Shown here piece by piece: positions 25,421 through 39,200 of a stretch of DNA of 64,000 nt. This DNA is from Xanthostigma xanthostigma (taxonomy: Eukaryota; Arthropoda; Insecta; Raphidioptera; Raphidiidae), in contig OY754475.1 in the NCBI GenBank assembly GCA_963575645.1, positions 8,494,001 to 8,558,000 of the forward strand, read 5' to 3'. The notes under the pieces are model-generated. The model was given only the letters and a program-made list of their open reading frames with translations. It ran no database searches and was not told the DNA's origin. Position 1 is the first letter of the stretch. Each line of letters starts with the position of its first letter. The position numbers were made by a program, and so were the translations under genes.

Positions 25421-25990
25421 GGCGCAAGCGCAAAAGAAATATATATTATAATGTTGTTTTTATAAGATAATAGTATACTTTTCATAAAGGCGTATTATTT
25501 TGTTTTACAGGAGTTTTGTAAAATAAATTTTTGAAAAAAATCGGCGCATGCGTAGAAGAAATATATACTATAAGGCTGTTTTTTATATAATAACGGTATA
25601 CTTTTCATTACGGTTTATTATTCTATCTATGTTTACAAAAGTTTTGTAATTTTTTTGGGAAAAATTGGCGCATGCGCAAAAGAAATATATGCAATAACGT
25701 TGTTTTATATAATAATAGTATATATTTCATAATGGTTTATTATTCTATTTTAAAAGAAAGTTTTGTAAAAAGTTTTAGGGGGAAAGGCGGCGCATGCGCA
25801 GAAGAGATATGTGCTATAACATTGTTTTTATATAATAATGGTATACGTTTCATAATGGTTTAATATTCTAAAGTTTTGTATTTTTTTTTTTTGGGGAAAT
25901 CGGCGCATGCGCAACAGAGATATTTGCCATAACGTTGTTATTTGATATAATGGTATATTTATCAAAACCTTATATTATTTTATTCTACAA
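25421..25990 (+). repeat. tandem array of about 120-base units, five copies
   Basis: ggcgcatgcg (ggcgcaagcg in the first unit) recurs at 25421, 25543, 25667, 25789 and 25902, each followed by agaaatat and a tataata-rich stretch. Spacing is 122, 124, 122 and 113 bases. Confidence 0.9.
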
Positions 25991-26205
25991 GAAATTTTTG
26001 TAAAAAAAGTGTTTATAATATAAAAACGCCGGGGTGAATTATGTAAAATTTCACGCCTTGAAATTCTTGAACTACTTGCATACTCCCACTGGTTACATAT
26101 TGTTATAGCGCCTCTCTTGTTTCTTTTACAAAAGTATTTAAAAAGTACATAGTGTACGGAACCCTTCGTGTGCGAGTCCGACTCGCACTTGACCGGTTTT
26201 TTTAA

Positions 26206-27302
26206 TGTTATGGATATAAATTATATTATTGAAATAAGATAACGTAAAATTAGTAAAAAAAAAACAGTTATGCTTTAAAAATTTATTTACATTTAACACG
26301 TACTAGTATGGATATAAATGACAATATAATGTTGGATACAATAAAAAAATGAATTACTGTAACATGCTGTTATGTTATCGCTTACAGAAACTGGGTAGCT
26401 ATGTTTAAAAGAAGTTACATTGTATTTTGCTATTTTTTTATTTCACTTTTCTTATAAAAGAAGCCACAAAAAAACTAAAAGTAAAATAGAAAAACTATGC
26501 ACTTAATTAAAAATATGTACAAAATTAAAAAACGAATGATTTTTCTCTTTTTGTTTGATAAAAATATATATACAAAATCAAATAAATGTTATAAAATTAT
26601 AATAATACATTATCACTTAAAAAGCTTTAATAAATAAAAAAAAAATTAAAATCTTATTTGGACAAGATCGTTTAAAAATTGTAAGGCGTCCATTACAATG
26701 CCCTGTCATACGATCTGACGATTTTAATAATAACGTTACGTTAAACAAATGAGTGCAGTCGCGACAACAATATACGGAAAAATTTGGTTATGTTTTAATC
26801 ACATGCAAACAATCAAATCCGTATCTCGCAAACAACCAATACACGACAAGCATGGTCGGCGGTTGACGTGTGTAGTATGGGTAGTGGTACCCACTCGGAA
26901 AACATCCCAGTGGGTACATATCCACTCGGAATTATCGGACAAAACCCTAAATTCTAATATTTTCTATGTTTGAAATTTAAAATTGCCGCGCACATGCGGC
27001 AGTTTCCAACGTCAGATCTTATACCTCTCTCTCTTTCTCCCTTCTTCTATTTCACACACACGCCGCGAGTGATGCATGTGAATAAAAGCTACCCACTCGA
27101 AAAAAAAGTTTGACGCCGGCCCTGACGACAAGTAAACTCTATGGGTAAAGTTTACCACCGAATTCCTAAAAAAACGCGTGTTAAAATACGGTTTTATAAT
27201 ATTTACTTGGGGTAACGACTAACGTCCTTGCTGCATTTTCAAAATTTAAAAATTCATTGTCAAAGCCAAATACTGGGTTGAAAACATTGTCAAAAAAAAA
27301 AT
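26206..27302. other. intergenic, AT-rich
   Basis: No gene. Short local repeats of gggta..cccactcgg at 26880-26935 and 27080-27100. Confidence 0.4.
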
Positions 27303-27546
27303 CGGTTGTCTGTAAAGTCGGTTTAGGGACGATAGTTTTACGTGATAACGTCATAAAGAAACATTGATGAACTCTCTGACGTCACGCGAGAAGAGAGAGA
27401 AATGCGTACAAGCCGACGCTTGGGCCGATCGTGCCTCTCTATCGCTTATACCGCGCTCTCGCTTGCACGCTCAGGCTCAGGCGGAACGTGACACTTTTTC
27501 GTGCGTGCAGCCGGTGTTTCATCAACTTATAAGACGTTATCACGTC
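27303..27546 (+). mobile_element. short copy of the 20873-21533 insertion family
   Basis: ggttgtctgtaaagtcggtt at the left and aagacgttatcacgtcaaaa at the right, with gtgataacgt mirrored by acgttatcac inside. Only about 245 bases. Confidence 0.6.
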
Positions 27547-29512
27547 AAAATCTGATTTGACAACGACCTTAGATATTTCTCCATATGAAAAGAATAGTAG
27601 TTTAAAATTGATCCTGCCCGAAAAATTATTAATCGATCGAATCAATATTTTTCTTCAACTGTGTATGCATCATCGTTTTTTGTAGTTTACACTTCGAAAC
27701 AACGTTTTTCTACGCATTTTGATATAAATTTAGCATAAAAAGTGGTCTTTTTCTATATAGAACAATCATTTGTTTTTTGTGAGTACAGTATGTTCTAGTT
27801 GACAGGGAGTTTGAATACGACATTAGACCGCTCCTGATGTATGGAAACTGTAAATATATGATCACCATCCAAGGTCACTGTCAAATCAAATTTTTTGAAA
27901 ATCCTTTCATTTTTCAAATATAAGTTTTATCAACCTACCGATGCACAAATACATACAAAAAAATCGGAGGGGTCCGTGTAAATGTCCGTGCTTTGAAATT
28001 ACACATTCACAATTAAATGTCAGATCGCCGTCGCATCTCAGTCGCATCATTATTGCGGGCGCCTTGTTTACGAGTAACAACGGTCAATTGTTTCTCAAAA
28101 TTATTTTAAAAAATCAATATTACATATTTAGCTCTCTTCATTAAAAACAAGAAAATCTGTTATAAGGGGGTAGCTATAGAAATTGAAACGATTTACTCTT
28201 TAAACAAATGAACAAAACAAAAGAAAGAACCAAGTTTAATATCGAAAGGATTTTTACGTTAACAATACATTTTCTTATACTTGGCATTAGAATAATGATT
28301 TTTTTTTAAATAACATTTAATTTTACGTTTAATATTATTATCTATATATTTGACTAAACTTTATTTTAATTAAAAATTTGGAGAAAGTAAAATTATCATT
28401 TTGACATCGTTCTTCGTCTAGAAGAAAAAAAACCAAAGGTATTAGATATCGGCTAAATAATAGCAGTCTAATTTTGTGCAGTGTTTTAATGATTCTTATT
28501 TGTATGGTAATATACCATATGCAAACTGTTGTTGACAATAAAAACCTTCACAACACCCATCGCTATTTTTGATTATCACAAAAAAAAAACAAACATAACC
28601 TTCAAATATTGAACTGGCGTGCATTTTAAAAAAATATACATATACTAAATTACAGACTTCCTCGAGTAAGGGCTGGAGCGCGTCCAATCCACCGTACATA
28701 ACGATGATTTTGTTTTACGTTATACACATAACCTGCAAATTTTAATATTGTTTCATAAGCATTCAATATCAAGTAAATAAATAAATAAATGAACGAATTG
28801 CATTAATTTACAATAGATTTAAACAAAACAATTTTTTAAAACCGCCATATTTTATTTTCTTGCAATGGCGACCGCCGACGATCCAACTCTTATTTGAGGA
28901 ACTCCACACTTAATACACTTTTCTTTTTGTTAAGGAAAAAAAAAACAACTTTCTAGAGTTCCTGTCTTTAGAATTAGAGATTCTACATAATATTTTTTTT
29001 TGCTTTAATAAATCCAAAAGAAAAAAATTACAACAATCTGATTCTTTTTTTTTTGACTCTACAGCATTACTAACATTTCGTATTTATCAAAGCAATTATA
29101 CATAATATTTTAACAAACACTTCCCACAATAACCGAATAACGATATTATTAAAAGAAGAATCACAAATGTCACTTTTTATACTAATATATGCACCGCCAA
29201 GCGTAAACGCAGTTCGGATACTTATCTACAGGTTGTCCCACATCGATTGCCTATACAGTGAAATAGAGAAAGTACTTCTGAGCGGAAAGGTCCTATGTAA
29301 TTTTTTGACCTACGCTCAACTTATCAGTGACAATATCTCACCAACGCGATACATCCGATAAATTTTTTTCTAAATAATGAGAACTTTTTCTGTTATTCAC
29401 TGTACTGCCCCGTAGGCATTCGTTCTGAGACAGCAGTACAACGCTCCGTCTGTTTTATAATAAATTACTTACATTATGCATGTATTATGAACAAACAGGT
29501 GAGTTTCTTTTG
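27547..29512. other. 3' flank of the RAD54L2 homologue, AT-rich
   Basis: No gene recognised. Contains poly-T/poly-A tracts and an aaataaataaataaatgaa run at about 28773. Confidence 0.4.
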
Positions 29513-29518
29513 TTTATT
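29513..29518 (-). terminator. candidate polyadenylation signal of the RAD54L2 homologue
   Basis: AATAAA on the minus strand about 190 bases after the stop codon, the nearest canonical hexamer. It would give a short 3' UTR. Not verifiable without transcript data. Confidence 0.45.
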
Positions 29519-29704
29519 ACTTCGTAATTACCTACAGAACACAAAGTTTCACTTGTTGTATGACCGATTAAACTGACAAAAGAAAAACGCAAATACAAAA
29601 ATCATCGTTGGAAATATAATTTTACCAGTTCGTTTGACAACAGAAGTAATAAGATTAAGAAAAATTACAAAATACATATTTTGGTATTTTACAGACTGAC
29701 ATTT

Positions 29705-30201
29705 TTACGGCGGTGGAGGATTTGGGTTCGGAGCAGTTGGATATGGAGTCATGTACTGGTTATATCCAGAAGCCGGAGCGGCATTATACTGATTGTAGTC
29801 ACCGTATCCCGGATACACCGGTTGGGGCGGTGCATACGGCGGATACTGTGGATATCCGTGTCGAGGCGCATAAGGTGCTCCTTGTGGAGGCGGTGGTCCG
29901 TACGTAACACTGTCTGCAGGAGGAGGCGCTTCGAGGCCCGTAGGTGGAATCGTCGGTCCGGGCGGTGGTACTGCAGGGCCGGCCGCAGATACAACAGGTC
30001 CCGCCGGTGGCACCGCTGATCCTACAGGAGGACCCGCGGGTCCTGCAGCAACCGGAGCTCCGGCCGTCGCCGGAGGAGGAGGGCCGTACGAAGGGTGGTA
30101 GCCGCCATACATGTTGGGTGAATAGTTTTGATCAAACTGACCCGGAAGAGGCTGATACGGCGGGGGCTGATAGTTGTTATTTGGTGGATATGGCGGCATG
30201 C
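29705..30201 (-). CDS. RAD54L2: RAD54L2 homologue, coding exon 21 (last exon)
   Basis: Reads [19 protein letters not shown] through a Pro/Gly/Ala/Tyr-rich tail to [11 protein letters not shown] and a TAA at 29707-29705. Acceptor TTGGAACAG|GC. Low complexity, no folded domain visible. Confidence 0.92.
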
Positions 30202-33200
30202 CTGTTCCAAAAAAAAAAAAAACAAATTTTATTGTTACTGACCGACAACTAAAAACAAACGGATAAAAACAGTTCTAAAATATTAGTTTTGTGGTCACTG
30301 CACAGTAGTGATGTCGATTATCGTTACTTTTAAGTATTCGTTACTATTCGGTACTTTGGTTTAAGTAATCATTTCAACTACTCGTTACTTTGATTACTTA
30401 GGTTACATACTAGTGATGTCGATTATCGTTACTTTTATGTATTCGTTACTACTATAGGTACTTGGGTATTAAGTAATCATTTCAACTACTGGTTACTTTG
30501 ATTACTTAAGTTACATACATAGTGTCTGAACCAACAAATAATATTGCGTATAAAAACGTACTGAATAAAATAAATATCGACACAAGACGATTACTGACCG
30601 CGAAATATCAACATATCAACAATACAATAATACACAATTAATTTTGCTAAGGGCTATTGATATCGGCGGCATATTTATATTATACGTATCAGCTATCAGC
30701 GGCTCCTTTGTAGTGCTCCGAAATCTTAAGTTCGCAGGAACTCAATGAATATCCTTATACTCGCATAATAAAATAATCAATAGTAATCAATATTCAATAG
30801 TAATCATTCAAGTAAAAGTAACGATTTACTTTTCAAATCGGTAATCGTTACTTCGGGTATTCTAGAGTAACGAGTAGTTTCGTATCGTATCGTTACTTTG
30901 TCGACATCTCTACTGCACAGACATTAGGCAAGCTATAATATGAATTTACCTTGATAATTTGGCGGATACTGTCCAGGTCCATAGTTCATCGGAGGTGGCG
31001 GCTGCGGGGGATACGGGGCAAAGCCTTGTTGAGTCGATGAAGTCGGAACGTTGCCCGCGTTTGCCGGCGATGTCTGTTGAAGTTGTACCGCAGCCTGCTG
31101 CGTGTCCTGCGAAGTCGAAAACTCGGAAGCGTCGGACGAGTTCGTATTCGGATTGGCCGGTATTTGAGGCGCCGACGCTCCGTTATCTGATTCGTCGCTT
31201 TCCGTCTTTTGTTTAGCACTCTGACTAGCCATTTCCGTCGGATTGTAATACGGCTGATTGCCGTAAGGCGGCATCGGAGCCGTAGGCGGAGGTGCCGGAT
31301 TGTAGCCGTAATAATCCGGATTGCCGTACGAATAGTTATAGTTCTGCGCATTGGGATCGACGGTCGGATAATTCTGGGGCATTTCACGAGGCCTGTCGTG
31401 ATCTGCCGGTACGTTGCGTCGTATCGGTGGTAATTCGGTGATGTCGAGAATTTCTATTTTCTCTTTCGGTTTCGATTTTTCTACTTTACTCGAAACGTCG
31501 TCTTTTACTTTTGTGAGATGGGAAGGTTTTTCGATTATTTCCGCTTTGATTTCACTTTCGGGATTCGGATAGGAGTTTGTGATTTCGTTGAGCGATTTCT
31601 GTAAAGATGAATTTGATTTACTACGATCGCCAATGGCAGACGTGGTCTGTTCTAACTTATGTAACGCAGAATGTTGTATGTTTGTATTGGTCAACTTTTG
31701 TTGATGTGACTTTTGACTAGAGAAATTATGACGGTAATTCTTAAGGCTGGATTTTAATTTTATTGTTTCCGTCGGTTTCGATATGGGAACCGGAGAAACG
31801 GTTTGAGACGACGAAACGTCAGACGACGGAATATCGTCTGTCAAATCGATACTGGCTTTCGTATCTTCGGCGGGCGAAACTACGTTCGGGGCAGTCGCGT
31901 TACTCGTTTCGTTTTCTTCGACGGCTTTCGGAATTTTAACATCGCTTTCAATCGGCGCATTCTCTTCGGAACTCGACAGCATCTCGTCTTGTTTATTAGC
32001 CGGAACCGAATCCGTTTCGTGATCGTTCGATATTTTTTCCGAGCTCGGCAGCGAGTTGCTTCCGTTCAAAGATTCGTCGCCTTGACTTTCGAATTCGTCG
32101 TCGCGCAACGAAGTGATGTTGGTGATTTTTGGAACGTCGTCGTCGCTGCTGTGAATAAAATGAGTCTCGGGATCGTGCGCCGACTGCGACGCGTTACTAT
32201 CGGTTTCGGAATGCGGTACCGGACCGGCCGACTTAGCGGTTTCGGTACTCGGATAAGCAATATTGAACGGCTTAGCTTTACCGAACTGGATATTCCTCGG
32301 TTGTGGTGGAACAGTCGGATTAATGCCCTTGACGTTGATGTTGCCGTGACGAATGTTTTGTATCCTCGCTTGAATACTGCGCCCTTGTATTTGCCTATTC
32401 ATTTTTGCGTACGCGTTCACCTGAGTGAAAGGTTTGACTATCTTCTGAGGACTCGATTTCGGTATTATAGTCACGGCGGAATTGTTTTTCAACGGCATCG
32501 GAATGTTCGATTTGGCCATGTTGATTCTGGCCTGAACCTTTTTAACGGGAGCCAGCGTCGTGCCACCCTCCGAGAATGCTCCTTCTTCGCCGGCGTGTCC
32601 TCCGCCCTTCGCGCCTCCCGTCGCGCTCCCTCTTACTTTCATCGCCGTCCTAATGGCTACTATTTTGCCGCATTCCAATTGCATGTAAATACCTTTGGGC
32701 GACTTCAACACCAAAACTTTCTGACCGGCCTTCAACACGATGTTCCCACGTTCACCGCCGTTCGTAGGAATCACCACGTCTGTAACAAGATATTGTTTTC
32801 AAACTCAAATAAAACAGAATCAACCCAAGAGATCGACGTCAACAATTGTTTTAAAACTTATGAATCTAAACAAAATAGATCGTGTAAATTACAGATGTTT
32901 CACAGAAGAGTAAAAAGTAGAGCTGTAACAAACCGTATGTATTCGTTACTGAGTAACGGGTACATCGTCTGCCTCGAAGTAACGAATCGTTACTTACAAA
33001 TTCATTTCGTTACTCGCGTGTTTCGTATCCATGTCAGTTCGACTCGTTTGATACGGTTATACGAACACAATGTGTTATACTTATAAGTATTCATAAAGTA
33101 CAAAGTCATGACTCATGTCGTATCACGTATGCTACGCGCTTTGATGCGAAGCTACATGCTTATTGCTTGATGCTGTTAAGTACACTATTGTATGTCGTAT

Positions 33201-36200
33201 GAAAAGTAACGAGTAACGTAACGATACGAAAGTAACGGGTACTGGTTCTTTAAGTAACGAATACATACGGGTACACAATTTCTCGTTACTTTTACAGCTC
33301 TAGTAAAAAGGAAGACGATTTCTTCCTCTTCACCCTTAGTCCTGTTAAGATGTAAAATGCTAAATCAGAAGAAAAACTAAACACGCATATTTTAGTTTAT
33401 TAATGTGACAGTTGGCCCTGGCACTATATTATGTTCTGTTTTAATTACTAACTAATAATCACGTATGGGCTATGTGCACAGAGGCGGAGTTACAAATTTT
33501 TCGATGCGAGCGTTTGTGGTGAGCACTAGGGGAAATTACGATCTCCAATTTTCCGTATGTCAGTGAGCAATGTTTATTAAAAGTGAAAGTAGTTATAATT
33601 TTATAAAGTTTTTTAATTACAAAGAAAACATAGGAAAACTAAGCGATCTGGAAAAACTTGTTGTGTTCCAGGCTGTTGCGCTGATGGCGATTTAAGTAAA
33701 ATAAAGACCATTGGAGCCCTAATTTGACATTCCGCTGTCAGTGTAAACAAATTAACATCAGTTTTCCTTATTACATTTTTTTTGACACATCATGGTCAAC
33801 TAAAGTTTTTGACTTATCACCTTAGAAACATGTCGCGATTTCCTTAAAAAGTTAGTTCAATAATTCTCTATTACCCACTAGCGGCGCTAATAGGCTTCGT
33901 GCACACAGCCTATAGCGTATTGTTTATGTATCATTCAAATTTGTTTATGTATCATTCAAATGTATGTACTTGAATTTTTTCAATAAAGAAATCAGTCTAT
34001 ACTCAACAAGTCCAAACCAAACACGCCGTGAAATCTAACTTATACGGTTGTGTTCCGAGTACATTAATACGTCTCGTCAGATTAAATTCACAGAAGGAAT
34101 GGTTTACCGATTGACTATTCGAAATCTATTTAATTAAACAACACGTAGCGTATTTATTCGATATCAACAAGTACATAAAAAAAGACGGGTTGCACTCGAG
34201 GAGTGCCGGCACAAGTGAAAACTTGAATATTAACGTCTTAATTTTTTGCATTTAGAAGCATTGTTTATTTATAGGCAACACTTGTAAATAAAATGGTTTG
34301 TATCATAGATTGCATTTTTATGTAGGATATTTCAACGCTAGATGTCTAACGTTGTATAAATAAAAGAGAGAGTTTTCTCGCTCACCCAGTTCTTACTGAC
34401 CTGACGCGAGTTTAACATTTTTTACCCATTACAAAAAAAGTGTACAACGCCGCTAAAGAAGTTTTGGTTTGTATCATAGATTGCATTTTTATGTACGATA
34501 TTTCAACGCTAGATGTCTAACGTTGTATAAAAAGTATCTGACAATTACTATCACTTAGAGAGTCTCACCCAGTTCTTACTTTACCTGACGCGAGTTTAAC
34601 ATTTTTTACCCATTACAAAAAAAGTGTACAACGCCGCTAAAGAAGTTTTCACTTCAAAAAACAATTGTTCGACTATTTCTTCATAGTTTTCAGGATCAAA
34701 AACAATAAAGCGCCGGAGGGCAACAGCTTAACTTCTATCAACACTTACCCAACGGAAGTGTCATTTCTTGAGCGGTCATTCCTTGCCTCTGCCACACTTC
34801 AGCCGGTATCCAACGAGACCGAGTTCCAGCTCTTTCTCCGCGGATTATTTGCGAGTTCAATTCGGCTTGCATCGGTCGTACCTAAAATACATATTGATTT
34901 TTTTTTTAAACAAATCAACACAACACACGAAAAATCTACATTGAATTTTATTTTTAAATAAAAATTTCAAAGTTCATTTTTCCGATGTGATAAGAGCGTT
35001 ATACAGTAGAACCTCTGTAAGTCGAATTTCAAGGGAGACGCCAAAAAATTCGAGGTATAGATTTTGTAAGGAAATATTCGACTTGTAGAGGTTAAGATTC
35101 ATTCTAACTAATTTTGAGTTGCTATTTTCGAGATGCAGAGGTCCAATTTATATTTTCGAGTTATGGAGTGAAAATGTACGGAAATGGCTTGTAGGGACTC
35201 ACTGATTATTGCACATACCGCTAAACTAGCGGTATGTGCTTTATTATCGCTTTGTGCATCAGAGCTGACTTTCGTTCAGATAAGAAGTTATATCTAAGTT
35301 AATTTCACACGAAATCCATTCAAAATGAAACTTTTTGAAAAGAGGAGATTCTGATCTATAAAACAGAACCATTTTTAAATCAATTCGAGTTCATAAATAC
35401 TATTAAAATTGTAATTGAAAATCACAAACAGCAGTTGTCGGTTGGTCTGTACGTATGTACGTACGTACGTACGTACGTACGTACGTATGTACGTACGTCA
35501 CGACTCTACAGATCGCAATTTTGGTCGGATCCCCTTGGGTTATATTTTATTCACTTTGTTTACTATCAGACCAGAACCCTATTTAAATTCACTAAAATGT
35601 GTTCAGTAGTTTAATTTTTATAAACAGTTTTTTTTTTATTATTTTTGACAGCTAATTAAAATAAAAAAACAAAAAACATAATAAATATACTCAATTAATG
35701 TAGTATGATACGTAAAATAACTGCTACACTTCTATACCATAATAACAAAGGCGTTGTACGGCATCGGTGTGGCCGAACGGTTAAAGCGTAAGTCATGTAA
35801 TCCCAAGGTGCCGGGTTCGATTCCCGCTGACATAAGAATTTTTTTTTTTATATTCCATTTTATTCCACTTAATTCCACTTAATATTTATATATTATATAT
35901 AATATATTTCTCATATATTTTTTTTATTATTATATTTTTTTATTATTATTTTTTTTTCATTTTATTTTTTTCATTTTAATTTTTTAATTGTTTTTTTTAA
36001 TCTATTGCACATACCGCTAGTGTAGCGGTGGGATATTCTTGAAAAATAGTGTTTTGGGATATTTTAATCTATTTTCTCAATTTTTTTCATTATAATATAA
36101 TGTACAGTGGAAAACTTGCGGGATGTGCACTTTTGGTTTTGCCAACTATTTTGATCTATAGAAGGTTGAGATTTTGAGTAATGGAGGTCTTGAGGTTTAA

Positions 36201-39200
36201 AGGGAAGAAAACAAACAATTTTTTTCAAGTTTTGGAGGTTTTCGACTTAACCCTTTCACTGCGCATTTATATTATGAGAGTGCAAGCTGTGTGCGCAATT
36301 TTTTCGTCTATTCCGTATAAATACGTCTGGAGCAGTGACACATGCACTGATTTCAAAAGAAAAAAAAAAAAACGCAACAATGTTTAGGAGTTGTGTTCTA
36401 ACTAGGGTTGCAACGTAAATATATGGCGGAAGCAGGAACCCAGGTAATCGTATACAGTATGTAAACACATAAGGTGCACATAGGGAAATTAACATTGGGA
36501 AAAATGACTGGATCAGAGTGAGCCTTGAAATCTTGTTTTTCAATTTGACAGATAATATTCTTTTGCAAAATGAATGTGTATACTACCGATGAAAATATTC
36601 AAATGATTACAACATAATCGGACTTTTTTTATTAATGGGACATTAAATTCCCAAAAATACTTAAATATGGTGCGAGATCAAATATCTCCGCCTATTCGTG
36701 TCGAACCTAAAGACATTGGGTCACTGATTTACTAACGCGCATACGTCATATACCAGTTAGACAATTTTTGAATGAAATGTTTCCAAACAGATGGAGTTGT
36801 TTTTTTGTTTTATTTTTGTACAAAAAAATTAAAATAATGATTTATAAGAGCTTTTTATTATTAAAAAAGTCAAGTAAAATAAAAATAAATCAAAATAAAA
36901 TAGAAATACTCAAGATTACCACGATAATTCAATAGAAATAACAATTAATGCAGTCATGGCTAACTCTGATCCAAGTATTTTTTGCCAATGCTAATTTCCC
37001 TATGTGCACCTTACGCGTTTACATACTGTATATACGTCTGAAGCAGTCAAAGGGTTAAAGAGGTTCTACTGTAGTTCAATCTTGAACATGAGATTGCGCC
37101 TATTCATGTCATGGCTATGTAAATTTTTGTCGACACAATAGAAAACCTCGACACTTGTTTCGAAATTTTGTATTTTATAGATGGAAAACATTTCGTAATT
37201 TTCACAATTAAAAATCTTACCGATGCGATGGGCTTATTGTGCATTCTCATGCCGGCAGGAAGGGCTCCTGTGTGATATCCGTAGATCGGTCGAGCCGCGT
37301 TGGTCACCGCTTGTTTCTCCAATTCGTAGCTGCGCTTAGCTAGCCTTTTTTCAGCCTGCGACAACTTCTTCTCTTTCCGATCCACCAGTAAAGATTCGTG
37401 CTGGAATGGTTCCTTGCTCAGCACGTGACTGTGATCGTCTAAAATCTGGAACGACAGGCGTTCGTTTAAGATTTCAAAACAATCAAAAAAATCGCATTAT
37501 AACAAAAGTCAAATACCTTTTGCATTACAACGTCGATATATTTGTCTTTCGTACTGCTGAAGTCTTTAACTTCGCTTTCTTCCTCATCGTCCCAGCACAG
37601 GTTCGTTACGTCTTTCATCGACAAGTGAGCATCTGGATTACACTCGTCAACGACTCTATCCGACATACCTGAATACACAAAACAAAAAAATAATATACAA
37701 AATACAGTTACCAAGGTTTCGATCGGTAACCAATCAGCTGTGGCCATAGAGATATAAGTACTAGAGTACGCGCTAGCGGATATGCTTGCCATAAGTGAGT
37801 GTCTGCAGTTCAGAGAGAGAACGCTGCAATCGTTCCGTATCCATTCTCTTTCTCTCTCTCTCATGAGCGCTCGTTGACAGATCGTTAACTGAAGAGGGGA
37901 GGGCGGGGAAAACGATACCCTTATGTTCAAATCTTTGATTAACGTCTGATAAGAACTCTTCAATAAATAAAATTATCGACCAATTTTTCAGACAACATAT
38001 TAACAAAAAATATAATTAATACATTAATGTTTCGATCTGGATTTGGATCTTCTTCAGAACGGATTTTATATTTTTAGATCCGTTCTGAAGAAGATCCAAA
38101 TCCGGATCGAAACGTTAATGTATTAATTATATTTTTTGTTAATATATTGTCTGAAAAATTGGTCGATAATTTTATTTATTGATACCCTTATGTAACTAGC
38201 CATGTGCTGTTTATATCTTTAGTTACCATAGTGATAAGAAATTGTAAGCAGCCTTCTCTCTCTCAATTGCAGAACTTTCAAGGCTCACTCGCTGACTAAT
38301 CACTTATATCTCAATGGTAAGATAATATATAAGAAGGTATTCCAATCCTGCAATGCATCATGGGAAATGTGTCAAGCGGTGGCGCCACCACGAGTGTGTC
38401 AGATACACTAGCCATCCAATCCTGCAATGCATCATGGGAAATGTGTCAAGCGGTCGCGCTAAAGATACACTAGCCAGTAACTAAAGTATTTTCATCCTAA
38501 CTCTTGAAATAATAATAAATATTGTTTATTAATTAATTAGCGCCTAAAAAATTTTTTAGATTTTTTAGGCGCTAATTAATTAATAAACAATATTTATTAT
38601 TATTTCAAGAGTTAGGATGAAAATACTTTAGTTACTGGCTAGTGTATCTTTAGCGCGACCGCTTGACACATTTCCCATGATGCATTGCAGGATTGGAATA
38701 CCTTCTTATATATTATCTTACTCAATGGTTGTGGCTCATCCAGTTGTTTATTTTTGGCTCTAATGAAATGAGACTGCACAAATATCGCCAAAAGACACGA
38801 CAAACGAAATTCGTTCACGTAAGTCAACTCGCAACTCAGATTTGAAATAGACTTCGATGAATCGGTTTCGTTTGTTGTCGTTAACCGCGCGAAAAGCACG
38901 ATTGTTGCCACTCTCCATTGTAGCGAAAAACCAGCAGCTGAATCACAACGGTTATAGGGTTAAAACGTACCTTGTTTGTTAATTTGGCGATCGTAAATTT
39001 TCTTTTCCAAGCAATTGTCCATCACGATTCTATACACAAAGCACGGCTTCTTCTGTCCATATCTATTAAAATGAAGCATATTTATTTAATTATTCAATAC
39101 GCACATAAATTTGGAAATTTAGATGAAAATGAGAAAGAAATCCTTTCCAAAAATGTTTATTTTTAAATAATTAATTAAGCGCTTTCGGGCAATTATTAGT

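Larger units (their letters stand above)
24672..26205. mobile_element. insect interspersed element 'agggttccgtaccc ... cggaacccttcg'
   Basis: Starts agggttccgtacccgaaggg, with a (GTCT)n run at 24738-24775, and ends gtgtacggaacccttcgtgt, then gagtccgactcgcacttgac. This text is familiar to me from abundant lepidopteran repeats (recollection). No protein coding seen; it contains the tandem array at 25421-25990. Confidence 0.7.
35002..37073. mobile_element. pogo-type element in intron 18, expanded by nested insertions
   Basis: TA-CAGTAGAACCTCTGTAAG at the left and AAAGAGGTTCTACTG-TA at the right. Internal text (gacttgtagaggtt, tttggaggttttcgactta) is the usual degenerate interior. Nested inside: an ACGT microsatellite, a tRNA-like sequence and the element at 36451-37032. 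Confidence 0.8.

Noticed and set aside
24672-26205. Possible CRISPR-like array because of regular repeats
   Set aside because: Units are about 120 bases and diverged throughout, without spacers; it is an internal tandem repeat of a eukaryotic element.
29681-30019. 112-codon plus-strand ORF over the last exon
   Set aside because: Antisense shadow of the Pro-rich tail; Arg/Trp/Ser-rich composition.
30959-31433. ORFs on both strands around 31 kb
   Set aside because: Shadows of exon 20 with low-complexity Arg-rich translations.
31803-33086. 427-codon plus-strand ORF
   Set aside because: Antisense to exon 20 of the ATPase gene; Arg/Phe-rich with no domain. It arises because the sense strand avoids stops in that frame.
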